DNA from: an uncultured Pseudomonadales bacterium
Lineage (GTDB): Bacteria; Pseudomonadota; Gammaproteobacteria; Pseudomonadales; Cellvibrionaceae
Assembly (NCBI GenBank): GCA_947487765.1
Contig: CANKXO010000001.1
Coordinates: 1 to 64,000, forward strand
Length of the DNA: 64,000 nucleotides
Direction: 5' to 3'
Shown: piece after piece, positions 28,269 to 37,513 of the stretch
How positions within the stretch are numbered: the stretch's first letter is position 1
Layout: each line of letters begins with the position of its first letter
Notes under the pieces: generated by a model
What the model was told of the DNA's origin: nothing
What the model saw: only the letters and a program-made list of their open reading frames with translations
Databases searched by the model: none
Program-made: the position numbers and the translations under genes

Positions 28269-29096
28269 TTACTTCTTCTTAGCTGCTTTTTTACGAGCTG
28301 GCTTTTTAGCTGCTTTTTTCTTCGCTGGGCGCTTTTTAGCAGAAGATTTCTTGGCAGCAGCTTTGGCTTTAGCGGCAGCCTTTCTAGCAGCAGCTTTTTC
28401 TTTAGCAGCTTTGGCTTTAGCGGCAGCTTTGGCTTTAGCAGCGGCTTTTTTGGCAGCGACTTTAGCTTTAACGGCTTTAGCTTTAGCAGCAGCTTTAGTG
28501 CGAGCGGCAGCTTTTCTTTCAGCTAACTTAGCTTTGGCAGCTTTAGCTTTAGCCGCGGCTCTGGCTTTAACAGCAGCTTTCTTAGCATTAGCATTAGCTT
28601 TAGCAGAGGCTTTTTTAGCAGCAGCTTTAGCGCGAGCGGCAGCTTTCTTTTCAGCAGTTTTAGCTTTAGCGGCGGCTTTCTTCTCAGCAGCCTTTTGCTT
28701 TTTAGCTAGAGCAGCTTCGGCTTTAGCAACTGATTTATCGATAGCGGCTGCTTCTTTATTAACAGCTGCAACTTGTTTTAGAGCTGCTTTGCCATCAGCT
28801 AAAGTAGCTTTTGCTGAACTAGCAGCAGCTTTAGCAGCATTAGCGACTTTTACAGCTGCCGCTAATTGTTTTGCGCTAGCAGCAGTCTTTTTCTTTTTGC
28901 GGATAGCTGCAACTTTGTTACTAGCAGATTTTGCTTTGCTAGTAGCTGAAGCAGCGGCTTTGCTTGCCGCAGCAATTTCTTTCTTCAGATTGTTGAGTTG
29001 TTGAGCGCGAGCTTTGCCGAGTTCTTTTTTCAGCTTGGCAAGTTCTGCCTCTAATTTTTGTACAGGATCTACAGATGATTTTTTGCGTGCGGCCAT
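28269..29096 (-). CDS. AlgP/histone H1-like lysine-alanine repeat protein
   Basis: A 275-residue, very basic protein. An N-terminal region (MAARKKSSVDPVQKLEAELA) is predicted to be coiled coil. From about residue 125 it is almost only Lys, Ala and Arg in imperfect AAAKAKAA-type repeats, ending in KKPARKKAAKKK. It resembles Pseudomonas AlgP and histone H1-like proteins, which bind DNA and affect nucoid structure or alginate gene expression. The repeats may be copy-number unstable. The complementary strand also stays open because of the codon pattern; that frame is a shadow. Confidence 0.85.
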   Translation of the reverse strand: MAARKKSSVDPVQKLEAELAKLKKELGKARAQQLNNLKKEIAAASKAAASATSKAKSASNKVAAIRKKKKTAASAKQLAAAVKVANAAKAAASSAKATLADGKAALKQVAAVNKEAAAIDKSVAKAEAALAKKQKAAEKKAAAKAKTAEKKAAARAKAAAKKASAKANANAKKAAVKARAAAKAKAAKAKLAERKAAARTKAAAKAKAVKAKVAAKKAAAKAKAAAKAKAAKEKAAARKAAAKAKAAAKKSSAKKRPAKKKAAKKPARKKAAKKK

Positions 29097-29190
29097 ATTA
29101 TGTTCCTTAAATTTAAGATAATAATAATGATAGTGTTATCGTTTTTACAAACGCGATTATACAGTTAATAGTAGCAGAATAAATATTGTG

Positions 29191-29246
29191 CAACTTTTTT
29201 TTATAAAAAAAACCCCCTTTTTTATAAAAAAATTGCCTTTTTTTCT
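29191..29246. repeat. Twin A/T-tract repeat between two minus-strand genes
   Basis: Two copies of a T7-8 ATA A7-8 unit separated by CCCCC, followed by a T-rich run (TTGCCTTTTTTTCTTTTT). Such phased A- and T-tracts bend DNA and are also usual downstream of genes. It lies directly after the stop of the 29249-29656 gene and upstream of the AlgP-like gene. It could act as a terminator or as a binding site for a nucleoid protein. Confidence 0.6.
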
Positions 29247-29248
29247 TT

Positions 29249-29656
29249 TTAAAGCGCTCCAAACGGTAAAAATTTATTATTGTTATTGTTTTTTATCCAT
29301 TTCAGCAATTCTTTATCCAGTGACTTTTTACGCTTTTTGAGTAGTTTTGTCAGCCAAATAACGGGTGATTTTTCCTCAGCAGACCAGTTTGTATAATGCA
29401 TTTCAGCCAAGGTAAAAAATTGTATGAGGGTGATTAACTCCTCATCAGTAAAGTTATCTGCTGTTGAAAACCATGTCTCTTTATCTATTAGCATGATCGG
29501 GCGGTGTATTTCTCTTTCTTTTTCTGTCAGAAAACTATTTAAGCTATCCAGGTTATCCGGATCTATTTTAAGAATAATTTTTCTCAGAAAATTTTGCTCA
29601 ATTGTATAAGATTTATCTGAATTGTTAGCGGATGGATCCCAAACTTCTGTTGTCAT
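29249..29656 (-). CDS. Conserved hypothetical protein
   Basis: A 135-residue acidic-to-basic helical protein: FTDEELITLIQFFTLAEMHY in the middle, SPVIWLTKLLKKRKKSLDKE and the C-terminal KFLPFGAL. I have the impression that similar proteins lie near algP-like genes in related bacteria, but I cannot name a family. There is no signal peptide or membrane segment. It is upstream of the AlgP-like gene on the same strand, with about 150 bases between. Confidence 0.65.
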   Translation of the reverse strand: MTTEVWDPSANNSDKSYTIEQNFLRKIILKIDPDNLDSLNSFLTEKEREIHRPIMLIDKETWFSTADNFTDEELITLIQFFTLAEMHYTNWSAEEKSPVIWLTKLLKKRKKSLDKELLKWIKNNNNNKFLPFGAL

Positions 29657-29766
29657 TAGTTATTACTCACAATAAATACTCGAGGAACGGAATTGTAATT
29701 CTTTTGGCTCCTCAGAGCAGTTATTTAACTATTTTTTGTATCTTTCAAAATTGCATACACGCCTAA

Positions 29767-29786
29767 CACTGTTTTTATATACAGTA
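29767..29786. promoter_or_regulatory. LexA (SOS) box upstream of dinB
   Basis: CTGT, eight AT bases (TTTTATAT), ACAG at 29769-29784, flanked by CA and TA, is a near-perfect match to the gammaproteobacterial LexA consensus. It lies about 70 bases before the dinB start and overlaps the likely promoter. It implies induction of dinB by DNA damage. Confidence 0.9.
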
Positions 29787-29854
29787 TTTTGGTAAAATTA
29801 ATGTCGCTCTGAGATTGTTAATGATTATCTGGTGCTTTTCATAGGTAAAAAATA

Positions 29855-30907
29855 GTGAGAAAAATTATTCACTGCGATGCAGATTGTTTTTTTGTCGCTC
29901 TAGAAATAAGAGATACACCTGATTTAAAAGGTTTGCCCGTTGCTGTGGGTGGCGATCCAGGTAAGCGCGGTGTTATTTCCACCTGTAGTTATGAAGCGCG
30001 TGCCTTTGGTGTGCATTCTGCAATGGCTTCTGCCTATGCAAAGCGTTTATGCCCTCAATTAATTATTCTTCCTCATAATATGACGAAATATCGGGAAGCG
30101 GCTATGGCAATGCGCCGGATATTTTTAGATTATTCTGATGTTATTGAACCTTTATCTCTCGATGAAGCTTATTTGGATGTAACAGCAAGTCATCATTGTT
30201 TAGGCAGTGCAACACTGATCGCGAAAGATATTCGTCGCCGGATTCAAAAAGATGTTGGTATTACTGTTTCAGCAGGTGTTGCAGTCAATAAATTTTTAGC
30301 GAAAGTTGCCAGTGATTGGCAAAAACCAAATGGTTTAACAGTCGTTGAGCCGGATAGAATACAATTTTTTCTAAAAACGTTACCGGTGAGTTGTATTCCC
30401 GGTGTGGGGCCATCTTCAGCCAAAAAACTTCACAGCCGAGGAATAATGAATTGCAATGACCTACAACGAGTCAAAGAGGCTGATTTAATTCAGTGGTTTG
30501 GTAAATTTGGCAGGAGGTTACACGATTTAGGCCAAGGAGAGGATAATAGACCTGTAGAAGCGCGTGAATACCGAAAATCATTAAGTGTAGAGCATACATT
30601 CGATGATGATTTAGAAACTCTAGATGAATGTTACCCGCCATTGACTCAGCTTATTGCTAAGCTGAATGATCGCTTGAAGGCGGTTGATCGACGACAAACG
30701 ATTAAGAAATGCTTTGTTAAAGTAAAGTTTTCGGATTTTGAACGAACGACAATTGAAATGGGGGCGGCAGCGCTTTCATTGGCCCAGTGTCAAGAGTTAC
30801 TCGAACAGGCATGGTCGAGATATAAAAAACCTGTTCGATTGTTAGGCGTTGGTGTCCGCTTCTCTCCATCCGATGGCTTACAGAGTCAACAATTAACCTT
30901 ATTTTGA
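29855..30907 (+). CDS. dinB: DNA polymerase IV
   Basis: A 350-residue Y-family polymerase. It starts (GTG) with KIIHCDADCFFVALEIRD, holding the first catalytic aspartates, then SLDEAYLDVT near residue 101 with the catalytic Asp-Glu pair, GVAVNKFLAKVASDWQKPNG, and IPGVGPSSAKKL helix-hairpin-helix. It carries out error-prone translesion synthesis past minor-groove adducts. The C-terminal beta-clamp motif QLTLF is present at the end. A perfect LexA box lies upstream. Confidence 0.96.
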   Translation: MRKIIHCDADCFFVALEIRDTPDLKGLPVAVGGDPGKRGVISTCSYEARAFGVHSAMASAYAKRLCPQLIILPHNMTKYREAAMAMRRIFLDYSDVIEPLSLDEAYLDVTASHHCLGSATLIAKDIRRRIQKDVGITVSAGVAVNKFLAKVASDWQKPNGLTVVEPDRIQFFLKTLPVSCIPGVGPSSAKKLHSRGIMNCNDLQRVKEADLIQWFGKFGRRLHDLGQGEDNRPVEAREYRKSLSVEHTFDDDLETLDECYPPLTQLIAKLNDRLKAVDRRQTIKKCFVKVKFSDFERTTIEMGAAALSLAQCQELLEQAWSRYKKPVRLLGVGVRFSPSDGLQSQQLTLF

Positions 30908-30922
30908 ACTCTTCCCTCCCAA

Positions 30923-33259
30923 CTAACGCAGTTTGAACTGTTTGAGAACGTTATTAAGTGTATTTATTGCGTTATTAATCTCTTCACTCTTATTGAGCAC
31001 TGTTGATGCACTATTAGCATTGGAGGCTGCCAAGGTATCAATTTCAGAAATATTATTATTCATACTTGTACCCACAGCACTTTGCTCTTCTGCGCTGGTA
31101 GCAATGCGTAAATTCATATTGGTGATATCAGTAACTTGTTCAAGTATGGAGTGAAGTGACTGTTTGGCTTTTTCTGCTTCGTCAACACAGATGCCCACTG
31201 CTTCATGTCCGCTATTCATAATTCCAACCGCCGAATTCGCATTTTTTTGGAGTTGTTCAATAATGTTATTAATTTCTAACGTTGATTCCTGTGTTCTGCT
31301 TGCTAAAGCACGTACTTCATCAGCCACAACGGCAAATCCTCTACCTTGCTCGCCTGCACGTGCAGCCTCAATCGCTGCATTCAATGCTAAAAGATTGGTT
31401 TGTTCTGCAATGCTGTTAATAACACCAACGACTGATCCAATATTTTCACTGGTAGCTTCCAGCTCCTGAATAATATTCACAGCATCTTCGACGTTGGTCG
31501 CAAGTTTTTGAATTGAATCTGTTGTGGTTTCAACGATACTGGCACCTTCGGTGGCAACTTCACTCGCGGTACTTGCAGCTTGTTCCGCAGAACTTGCACT
31601 TTCTGCCACCTCACGAGCGGCAATACTCATTTCATTCATCGAGAGGCTAACAGCTTTGGTAGCATCCTGTTGTTTTTCTGCTCCATTTTTGTTGTCAGTA
31701 GTTGCTTCCGCCATCACTGATGATGTGCTTGTTAATACTAAGGCTTCCTGCTCTACTTGAAGCATTAATGACTGTATTTTCTCGATAAACGTATTAAAGC
31801 AACCAGAAAGAATGCCTATTTCATCACTTCTATGACTATTGAGCCGCGCGGTAAGGTCTCCATCACCTGCAGATAGATCTTGCATGACATTAATGGTTTG
31901 GTTCAAGGGTTTCACCAGTGTGCGAGAAAAGACAATGACACAGGCAATGACAGCAGCAATGACGATTAACAAAATTGCAACAGAAATAAAGGTAATCTCT
32001 GAAATTAATTTCTTTTGTGGTGCTGTTGCTTCAGCTGTATTTGTTTCTCCCAGTATTACCCATTTTTGCCCCATAATTTCTAAAGGTTCATAAGCAGCTA
32101 ATACCTTGTTGCCCGTATACTTTTTATAAGAAGTATGCCCTTTTTCCCCTTTTAGTGCAGCCGTAATAGCTGGGTTGTCGAATGTTTGTTGCAGCATATT
32201 AGAGTCTAATTCATCGATACGGTTAAGCGTTGTTTGATCGACTAGGTTTTTTCTATCTAGTAATGATAAAAATTCCGCTTTATTTTCGATAAGTTGACGG
32301 CTGGTGCTTCTAGGTGTTTTATCTGAACCAATGAGTAAAGTCTCTCCTGTTAGGCCCAAGCCAAAATCTTCCCATCTCCCATAATGAGTCATAATGTCAT
32401 TAATTTTGCTGACCGGCATCTGAAAAATAAGGACACCAATCTTTTCATTGCCTGAATAGATAGGGGATGCAATAAAAGACGCTGCTGCTTCATATGAAGG
32501 TGTGTATGGAGCGAAATCAATGAGGGATACAGCTTCGACACTCGTGGCTTTGGCTGCTTGCCGGAATGCTTCACCAATACCTGTTTCCGCATAGGGACCA
32601 TCGATTAATGATGTTGCGTAATCTAATTCCTTATAGACAGAATAAAGGATATGGCCTGTTTCAGCATCTGCAATAAAAATGTCATAAAATCCAAAACGGT
32701 TTAAAAAATTTCTAGTATGAGGGTGTAATTGAGCATGGGTATCGCTATATAAGGTCGTATCTTTAATGTGATCTAATGCATCTTTATTACCGAGAGGGTT
32801 TTTATTAGAGGCGATATATTGATATTGCAAAGCGATTGTATTTGGGTCTAACTGATTGATAATTTTGTCAATATCAATACTTGTCCCGTTAATGGTCTGA
32901 TATTTTTTGTTGAATTGGTTTTGGTAATAATCTTTAACGGCTTTTTTCTGCTTATTAATATCAGGCAGACCTTCGGCATCTTCATAATATCCGTAATATG
33001 CTTGGCGTAAAACATACGTATGTTCAATCACTTTTGGGTCAACTGACATGATTTGTACTTGGTGCTTGATCTCTTCAAAATATTCTTGAATGGCTTTTTT
33101 ATTCATGCCTGTAATGGCAACCATGTCTTTAAACGCGACCTCTGAGAGTACGTCTTTTGATTGTTTGGCTGCTGAATAGCCTATGGTAATGCTAGTAATT
33201 AGCAAAGCAATGGTCACTAGGCTGCTAGCGCCAATAACTAATTTATTTTGAATTTTCAT
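30923..33259 (-). CDS. Membrane methyl-accepting chemotaxis protein with large periplasmic sensor
   Basis: A 778-residue receptor. The first membrane helix is at about 8-30 and a long periplasmic sensor region follows to about 420, with dCache-like features ([24 protein letters not shown] near 195). A second helix lies at about 425-445, then a HAMP domain ([25 protein letters not shown]) and the MCP signalling tip [20 protein letters not shown]. Related proteins sense small molecules and pass the signal to CheA. The ligand is unknown. It ends 15 bases from the dinB stop, convergent. Confidence 0.88.
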   Translation of the reverse strand: MKIQNKLVIGASSLVTIALLITSITIGYSAAKQSKDVLSEVAFKDMVAITGMNKKAIQEYFEEIKHQVQIMSVDPKVIEHTYVLRQAYYGYYEDAEGLPDINKQKKAVKDYYQNQFNKKYQTINGTSIDIDKIINQLDPNTIALQYQYIASNKNPLGNKDALDHIKDTTLYSDTHAQLHPHTRNFLNRFGFYDIFIADAETGHILYSVYKELDYATSLIDGPYAETGIGEAFRQAAKATSVEAVSLIDFAPYTPSYEAAASFIASPIYSGNEKIGVLIFQMPVSKINDIMTHYGRWEDFGLGLTGETLLIGSDKTPRSTSRQLIENKAEFLSLLDRKNLVDQTTLNRIDELDSNMLQQTFDNPAITAALKGEKGHTSYKKYTGNKVLAAYEPLEIMGQKWVILGETNTAEATAPQKKLISEITFISVAILLIVIAAVIACVIVFSRTLVKPLNQTINVMQDLSAGDGDLTARLNSHRSDEIGILSGCFNTFIEKIQSLMLQVEQEALVLTSTSSVMAEATTDNKNGAEKQQDATKAVSLSMNEMSIAAREVAESASSAEQAASTASEVATEGASIVETTTDSIQKLATNVEDAVNIIQELEATSENIGSVVGVINSIAEQTNLLALNAAIEAARAGEQGRGFAVVADEVRALASRTQESTLEINNIIEQLQKNANSAVGIMNSGHEAVGICVDEAEKAKQSLHSILEQVTDITNMNLRIATSAEEQSAVGTSMNNNISEIDTLAASNANSASTVLNKSEEINNAINTLNNVLKQFKLR

Positions 33260-33652
33260 ACGCTGAATAGATACCTATAGAAATTTGGATCAACAAATGG
33301 CCTCACTATAGGTTTAGTTAGGAATAGTGGAAAAATCAACTAATGATGGGAGGCTTTGTATGTCATTTTCTTTATTTATTTTGTGAGTTTTCTTGGTGGG
33401 CTCTTGGAACAAAAAACATAAGTGTCGCAGGTTAGTCACCAGATTCAGATATAAATATAGTTATACCTATTTTCAATGTCGATTTATCAATTTTGCGTCA
33501 GACTCTGTTCAATTCTGGCATATCAATGATTATGATAAACATCACCATAATTTCTTGTAATTGTTTAATGTAACCTTAACATGGGATTTTAATAATGTTA
33601 GTGTAAACCTTCATTTTACTAGCCCTTAACATAATAAATAGAGTCCCAGATC
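33260..33652. other. Intergenic region between the chemoreceptor and egtB
   Basis: About 390 AT-rich bases holding both divergent promoters. ATGATTATGATAAACAT near 33525 is faintly similar to a Fur box but too weak to call. No repeat or small gene is supported. Confidence 0.45.
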
Positions 33653-34948
33653 ATGGATTCACTAGCTATCGCTCAACCTTCAGTTGTTATTGACCGTTTT
33701 CAAGAAGTTCGTCAGCAAACGGAGGCCTTGGCAGCTCCTCTTTCAGAAGCTGATGCACAATTGCAATCAATGCCCGATGCAAGCCCTGCGAAGTGGCATT
33801 TAGCACATACCACTTGGTTTTTTGAGACATTTATCTTATGTCCTAATGTGAAAGGTTATTCCCGATTTAATGAGACTTATAACTACCTATTTAATTCTTA
33901 CTACAATGGCATCGGTGAGCAATACCCTAGGCATCAAAGGGGATTAGTTAGCCGTCCTTCTTTAGCTGAGATTCTCGAATATCGACAGGCTGTTAATTCC
34001 AGTCTTATTCACTGGTTAGACGAATTCTTATCAGAGACGCCAAACGATTCAGTTCAATCTGCTAACGCACAAAGACTGTTAGGCCTTATCGAACTGGGCT
34101 TGCAGCATGAGCAGCAACATCAGGAGCTATTGTTAACCGATATAAAGCATGGTCTATTTCAAAACCCTTTATATCCTGAATATCGTCAAGCTCCAAAAAA
34201 TCACTTAAATAGTGCGGGAACAGCTTCTGAATGGTTGAGTATAAACGGTGGTTTAGGGGCAATAGGGTCGGGTAACCAAAGTTTCAGTTTTGATAATGAA
34301 CGTCCCTCTCATTCTGTTTATATTCACGACTTTGCAATAGCATCCCGCTTGGTGACAAATGGCGAATATGAAAAATTTATTGCCAGCGGTGGCTACAATA
34401 ACCCCGAGTTCTGGTTAGCTGATGGTTGGGCATGGTTGCAGCAACAAAAACAGAAACATCCTTTGTACTGGGTCAAAAAAAATAATCAATGGTTTGAATT
34501 TACACTGTATGGTTTATTGCCATTAGATGAGCAGAAACCCGTTGTTCATATCAATTTTTATGAGGCAAGCGCTTATGCTAACTGGTTAGGCGCTCGTTTA
34601 CCCACAGAGTTTGAATGGGAATATGCCATTCAACAGTTAAAAACTATGCCTGAATGGAACAAAATTACATTACAGCCGTCTCTTAATAACAATCAAGCAT
34701 CGAATCAGCTACTGAGTGATGCATTTGGGCAGGTATGGCAATGGACAACCAGCAATTATTCGGCTTACCCAGGGTTTACTCCCTTTAGTGGTGTAGCGGG
34801 AGAATATAATGGCAAATTTATGTCTAACCAGAATATCCTACGGGGTAGCTCTTGTGTTACACCGATAGGTCATGCTCGACTAACATACCGTAATTTCTTT
34901 TATGCGCATCAACAATGGCAATTTACAGGTATTCGTTTAGCAAAATAA
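33653..34948 (+). CDS. egtB: Ergothioneine biosynthesis protein EgtB (sulfoxide synthase)
   Basis: A 431-residue protein with an N-terminal DinB_2 domain and a C-terminal FGE-sulfatase-like domain (from about 190: ASRLVTNGEYEKFI, ARLPTEFEWEYA, GQVWQWTTSNY, LRGSSCVTP, TYRNFF). Iron-ligand histidines are H52 (HLAHTTWFFE), H152 and H156 (HEQQHQE), matching the three-His centre of EgtB. It joins hercynine with a thiol donor and oxygen to form the sulfoxide intermediate. egtD follows 35 bases later. The thiol donor (cysteine or gamma-glutamylcysteine) cannot be told from the sequence. Confidence 0.92.
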   Translation: MDSLAIAQPSVVIDRFQEVRQQTEALAAPLSEADAQLQSMPDASPAKWHLAHTTWFFETFILCPNVKGYSRFNETYNYLFNSYYNGIGEQYPRHQRGLVSRPSLAEILEYRQAVNSSLIHWLDEFLSETPNDSVQSANAQRLLGLIELGLQHEQQHQELLLTDIKHGLFQNPLYPEYRQAPKNHLNSAGTASEWLSINGGLGAIGSGNQSFSFDNERPSHSVYIHDFAIASRLVTNGEYEKFIASGGYNNPEFWLADGWAWLQQQKQKHPLYWVKKNNQWFEFTLYGLLPLDEQKPVVHINFYEASAYANWLGARLPTEFEWEYAIQQLKTMPEWNKITLQPSLNNNQASNQLLSDAFGQVWQWTTSNYSAYPGFTPFSGVAGEYNGKFMSNQNILRGSSCVTPIGHARLTYRNFFYAHQQWQFTGIRLAK

Positions 34949-34983
34949 TTCATAATAAAACTACAATGAAATAGGGAATAGTT

Positions 34984-35982
34984 ATGTCTTCGGCAACACA
35001 ATCTTCTGTAATGAATGAAGTATTTGGCGAATTTGAGGTTGATAAAGAGTTTTTAGATGATGTACTTGAGGGCTTGTCTCAATCCCCAAAAACATTACCT
35101 TGTAAGTATTTTTACGATGAAAGAGGGTCGCTCCTTTTTGAAAAAATTTGTGAAACACCTGAATATTATGTGACGCGCACAGAGTGTAAAATTTATAAAG
35201 ATTGTGCTGATGAAATGTCAGCATTAATTGGTGAACGAGCGCTAATTATAGAGCCTGGCGCAGGTTCAGTAAAAAAAATAGGCTTATTACTAGAAAAATT
35301 ACAGCAGCCCGCAGGTTTTATCCCTATGGATATTTCTGAAGAAATACTCCAAGGGTCAAGCCAAGCACTTGCGAGTCAATTTCCAGAGGTTGATATTAAC
35401 CCTATCGTGGTTGATTTTTTAAATGCAGATGAATTGCACGCTATCTTTGCTCAATTGCCTTCTCAACCTCTGGTTAATAAGCGTGTCATATTTTTCCCAG
35501 GGTCTACGATCGGTAATTTTTCACCGAGTGAGGCGAAGCAATTCTTAATGCATTTCTCTGATAATTTACAAGTAGGTGATGGTTTATTGATTGGGGTTGA
35601 TTTAGTAAAAGATACTGATGTTTTGGAAGATGCTTATAATGATGCAGCTAACATCACGGCAGATTTTAACTTAAATTTATTGCACCGTATTAATAATGAA
35701 TTGGGCGGGAATTTCCCTCTAAATTCATTTAGCCATAAAGCTATTTTTGATCGAGAAAAAGGCCGTATTGAAATGCATGTGGTCAGTAATGAATCACAGC
35801 AGATCGATATTGCAGATCAATCTTTTTCATTTCATGAAAATGAGACTATTCATACAGAAAACTCTCATAAATACTCCGTTCAACAGTTTTCTGAACTGGC
35901 ACAAAAGGCTGGTTTTAAACATGAAAAAACCTGGCAGGATGAGGAAAGTTTATTTAGTGTGAATTATTTTTCTGTTACATAA
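34984..35982 (+). CDS. egtD: L-histidine N-alpha-methyltransferase EgtD
   Basis: A 332-residue methyltransferase of the EgtD family. KYFYDERGSLLFEKICETPEYY-type substrate region is near residue 45, the SAM loop IEPGAGSVKK near 90, FFPGSTIGNF near 172 and GVDLVKD near 205. It trimethylates histidine to hercynine, the first step of ergothioneine synthesis. It is directly downstream of egtB with AATAGGGAATAG before the ATG. Genes for the later steps (egtC, egtE) are not in the window; many bacteria use unlinked lyases. Confidence 0.93.
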   Translation: MSSATQSSVMNEVFGEFEVDKEFLDDVLEGLSQSPKTLPCKYFYDERGSLLFEKICETPEYYVTRTECKIYKDCADEMSALIGERALIIEPGAGSVKKIGLLLEKLQQPAGFIPMDISEEILQGSSQALASQFPEVDINPIVVDFLNADELHAIFAQLPSQPLVNKRVIFFPGSTIGNFSPSEAKQFLMHFSDNLQVGDGLLIGVDLVKDTDVLEDAYNDAANITADFNLNLLHRINNELGGNFPLNSFSHKAIFDREKGRIEMHVVSNESQQIDIADQSFSFHENETIHTENSHKYSVQQFSELAQKAGFKHEKTWQDEESLFSVNYFSVT

Positions 35983-36030
35983 ATCGTTTTATTTGAACTA
36001 GCTGATGAAAAACGATAGCTTCTCTATTGA

Positions 36031-36846
36031 TCAATCTTGAATTACTTTTCCATAAACGCAAATACGATTTTGCATACCGGTTATTGTGATTATTCCGCCA
36101 GTGCTAGAGGCTTGGTAGCAATATAGAGTATTATGTATGCCGCTAGGATTTTGATTGTTCCAAAACGGCCAAAGTATGCTGGCAGCAGACCCTGTTGCGC
36201 TATCTTCCGGTGGGCCATACTGGGGTGCAAAATAACGAAAAACAACATCAAATCTTGGTTGTTCGCTTTTAGCGGTAATGATTAATGCTCTTTTCTCTAT
36301 AGCGTTAATAATCGGTGTGTTAAGTGTAAATTCATTGATCGATAACTCATCCTGCAGTTCAACGATCAAATAACCTTGATCATCTTCTGTATAGGCCAGT
36401 CGGTTATAAGAAAAGGGAAGGTTTGTGATTTGATAGTTTCTTGTTGGAGAGCCCTTTATTTGAGCGCTTTGCATATAGAAGCCTATGAGGTTCTCGATAG
36501 GCAGTTCTAATGAAAAACTACCGTCGTTTACTTTAACCTTTAAGCTTTCTGTGTCTGAATAAAAGATCAACTCTTTATTGCCCTTGAGGCTCTTTTGTAG
36601 GTAAGCCGCTGCCGCTAGAGTACCATGACCACAGCGTTTAATAGAGCCTGTATCATTAAACCACCGGATATCAAATTCATTATTTTGTCGTGGCGTGATA
36701 TAAACTGTGGTATCGCAGTGGGAACGCATTGTTTCATGTTCGATAAAATCAGGTAGAGTTTCTACGATAGTCACTGCTGCTGGGTTACCTCGGGCATTTT
36801 TTCCTGTAAAAACATGAAATAGCGTAAAATGATTTTCTGTGAGCAT
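36031..36846 (-). CDS. PhzF family isomerase/epimerase-like protein
   Basis: A 271-residue protein of the PhzF/diaminopimelate-epimerase fold. FHVFTGKNARGNPAAVTIV is near residue 9, then DIRWFNDTGSIKRCGHGTLAAAAYL near 60 and GPPEDSATGSAASIL near 215. In PhzF the active Glu follows a conserved segment close to residue 45; here the equivalent region reads HCDTTVYITP, so the catalytic acid may be lost or shifted. No phenazine genes are nearby. The role is unknown. Confidence 0.82.
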   Translation of the reverse strand: MLTENHFTLFHVFTGKNARGNPAAVTIVETLPDFIEHETMRSHCDTTVYITPRQNNEFDIRWFNDTGSIKRCGHGTLAAAAYLQKSLKGNKELIFYSDTESLKVKVNDGSFSLELPIENLIGFYMQSAQIKGSPTRNYQITNLPFSYNRLAYTEDDQGYLIVELQDELSINEFTLNTPIINAIEKRALIITAKSEQPRFDVVFRYFAPQYGPPEDSATGSAASILWPFWNNQNPSGIHNTLYCYQASSTGGIITITGMQNRICVYGKVIQD

Positions 36847-36882
36847 CGTCGGCCATAGATATTATAATAATGGAGTCATGAT

Positions 36883-37497
36883 ATGACGGATAAGCTAATT
36901 GCTTCAACAGCACTGGATCATTTACTCACGGAAGTGAAAGCCTGTGATGTGTGTGAAGCCCATCTACCTCATGGTCCCAGGCCTGTTGTTCATATGGCGA
37001 CAACCGCAACGTTATTGATTATCGGCCAAGCACCAGGAAGGCGAGTACACGAAAGTGGCATTCCCTGGAATGATCCGTCAGGAGATCGTTTACGGCAATG
37101 GCTAAATGTGTCTAGAGAGCAGTTTTATGACCAATCTAAAATTGCCATTATGCCTATGGGGTTTTGCTATCCGGGTACAGGTAAGTCAGGGGATTTACCT
37201 CCTCGGAAAGAGTGTGCTGAGTTATGGCATCAAAAATTATTAGACTATATGCCAAATGTTGAATTGACTTTACTCATTGGCCAATATGCTCAAAAATATT
37301 ATTTAAAAACGCAGGAGAAAGGAAGTAAACCTTTATCGTTAACGAATCGAGTTAAACGATGGCAGTACTATATGCCAGATTATTTACCCTTGCCTCATCC
37401 TTCGCCACGAAATCAAATGTGGTTAAAGAAAAATGGATGGTTTGCAGATGAAGTAATCCCTGTTCTGCAACAACGTACACAAAAATTATTAAACTAA
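36883..37497 (+). CDS. Uracil-DNA glycosylase superfamily protein
   Basis: A 204-residue protein. LLIIGQAPGRRVHESGIPW (motif GQAPG near residue 47) and LPLPHPSPRNQMW (motif HPSPRN near 170) are the two signatures of the UDG superfamily. A pair of cysteines (CDVCEAH near 20) could be part of a metal site, as in UDG families 4 and 5, but the other two cysteines are not obvious. It may remove uracil or act in a related role; a DNA substrate is only inferred. It is divergent from the PhzF-like gene and upstream of the Nudix gene. Confidence 0.82.
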   Translation: MTDKLIASTALDHLLTEVKACDVCEAHLPHGPRPVVHMATTATLLIIGQAPGRRVHESGIPWNDPSGDRLRQWLNVSREQFYDQSKIAIMPMGFCYPGTGKSGDLPPRKECAELWHQKLLDYMPNVELTLLIGQYAQKYYLKTQEKGSKPLSLTNRVKRWQYYMPDYLPLPHPSPRNQMWLKKNGWFADEVIPVLQQRTQKLLN

Positions 37498-37513
37498 AAA
37501 TAGATAAGTGGTT

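Noticed and set aside
28351-29004. Alanine/leucine-rich open frame of 217 residues opposite the AlgP-like gene
   Set aside because: It is the complement of the Lys/Ala repeat codons and has no start signals of its own.
33525-33550. Possible Fur box upstream of egtB
   Set aside because: Only a loose resemblance to the 19-base consensus; expected by chance in AT-rich DNA.
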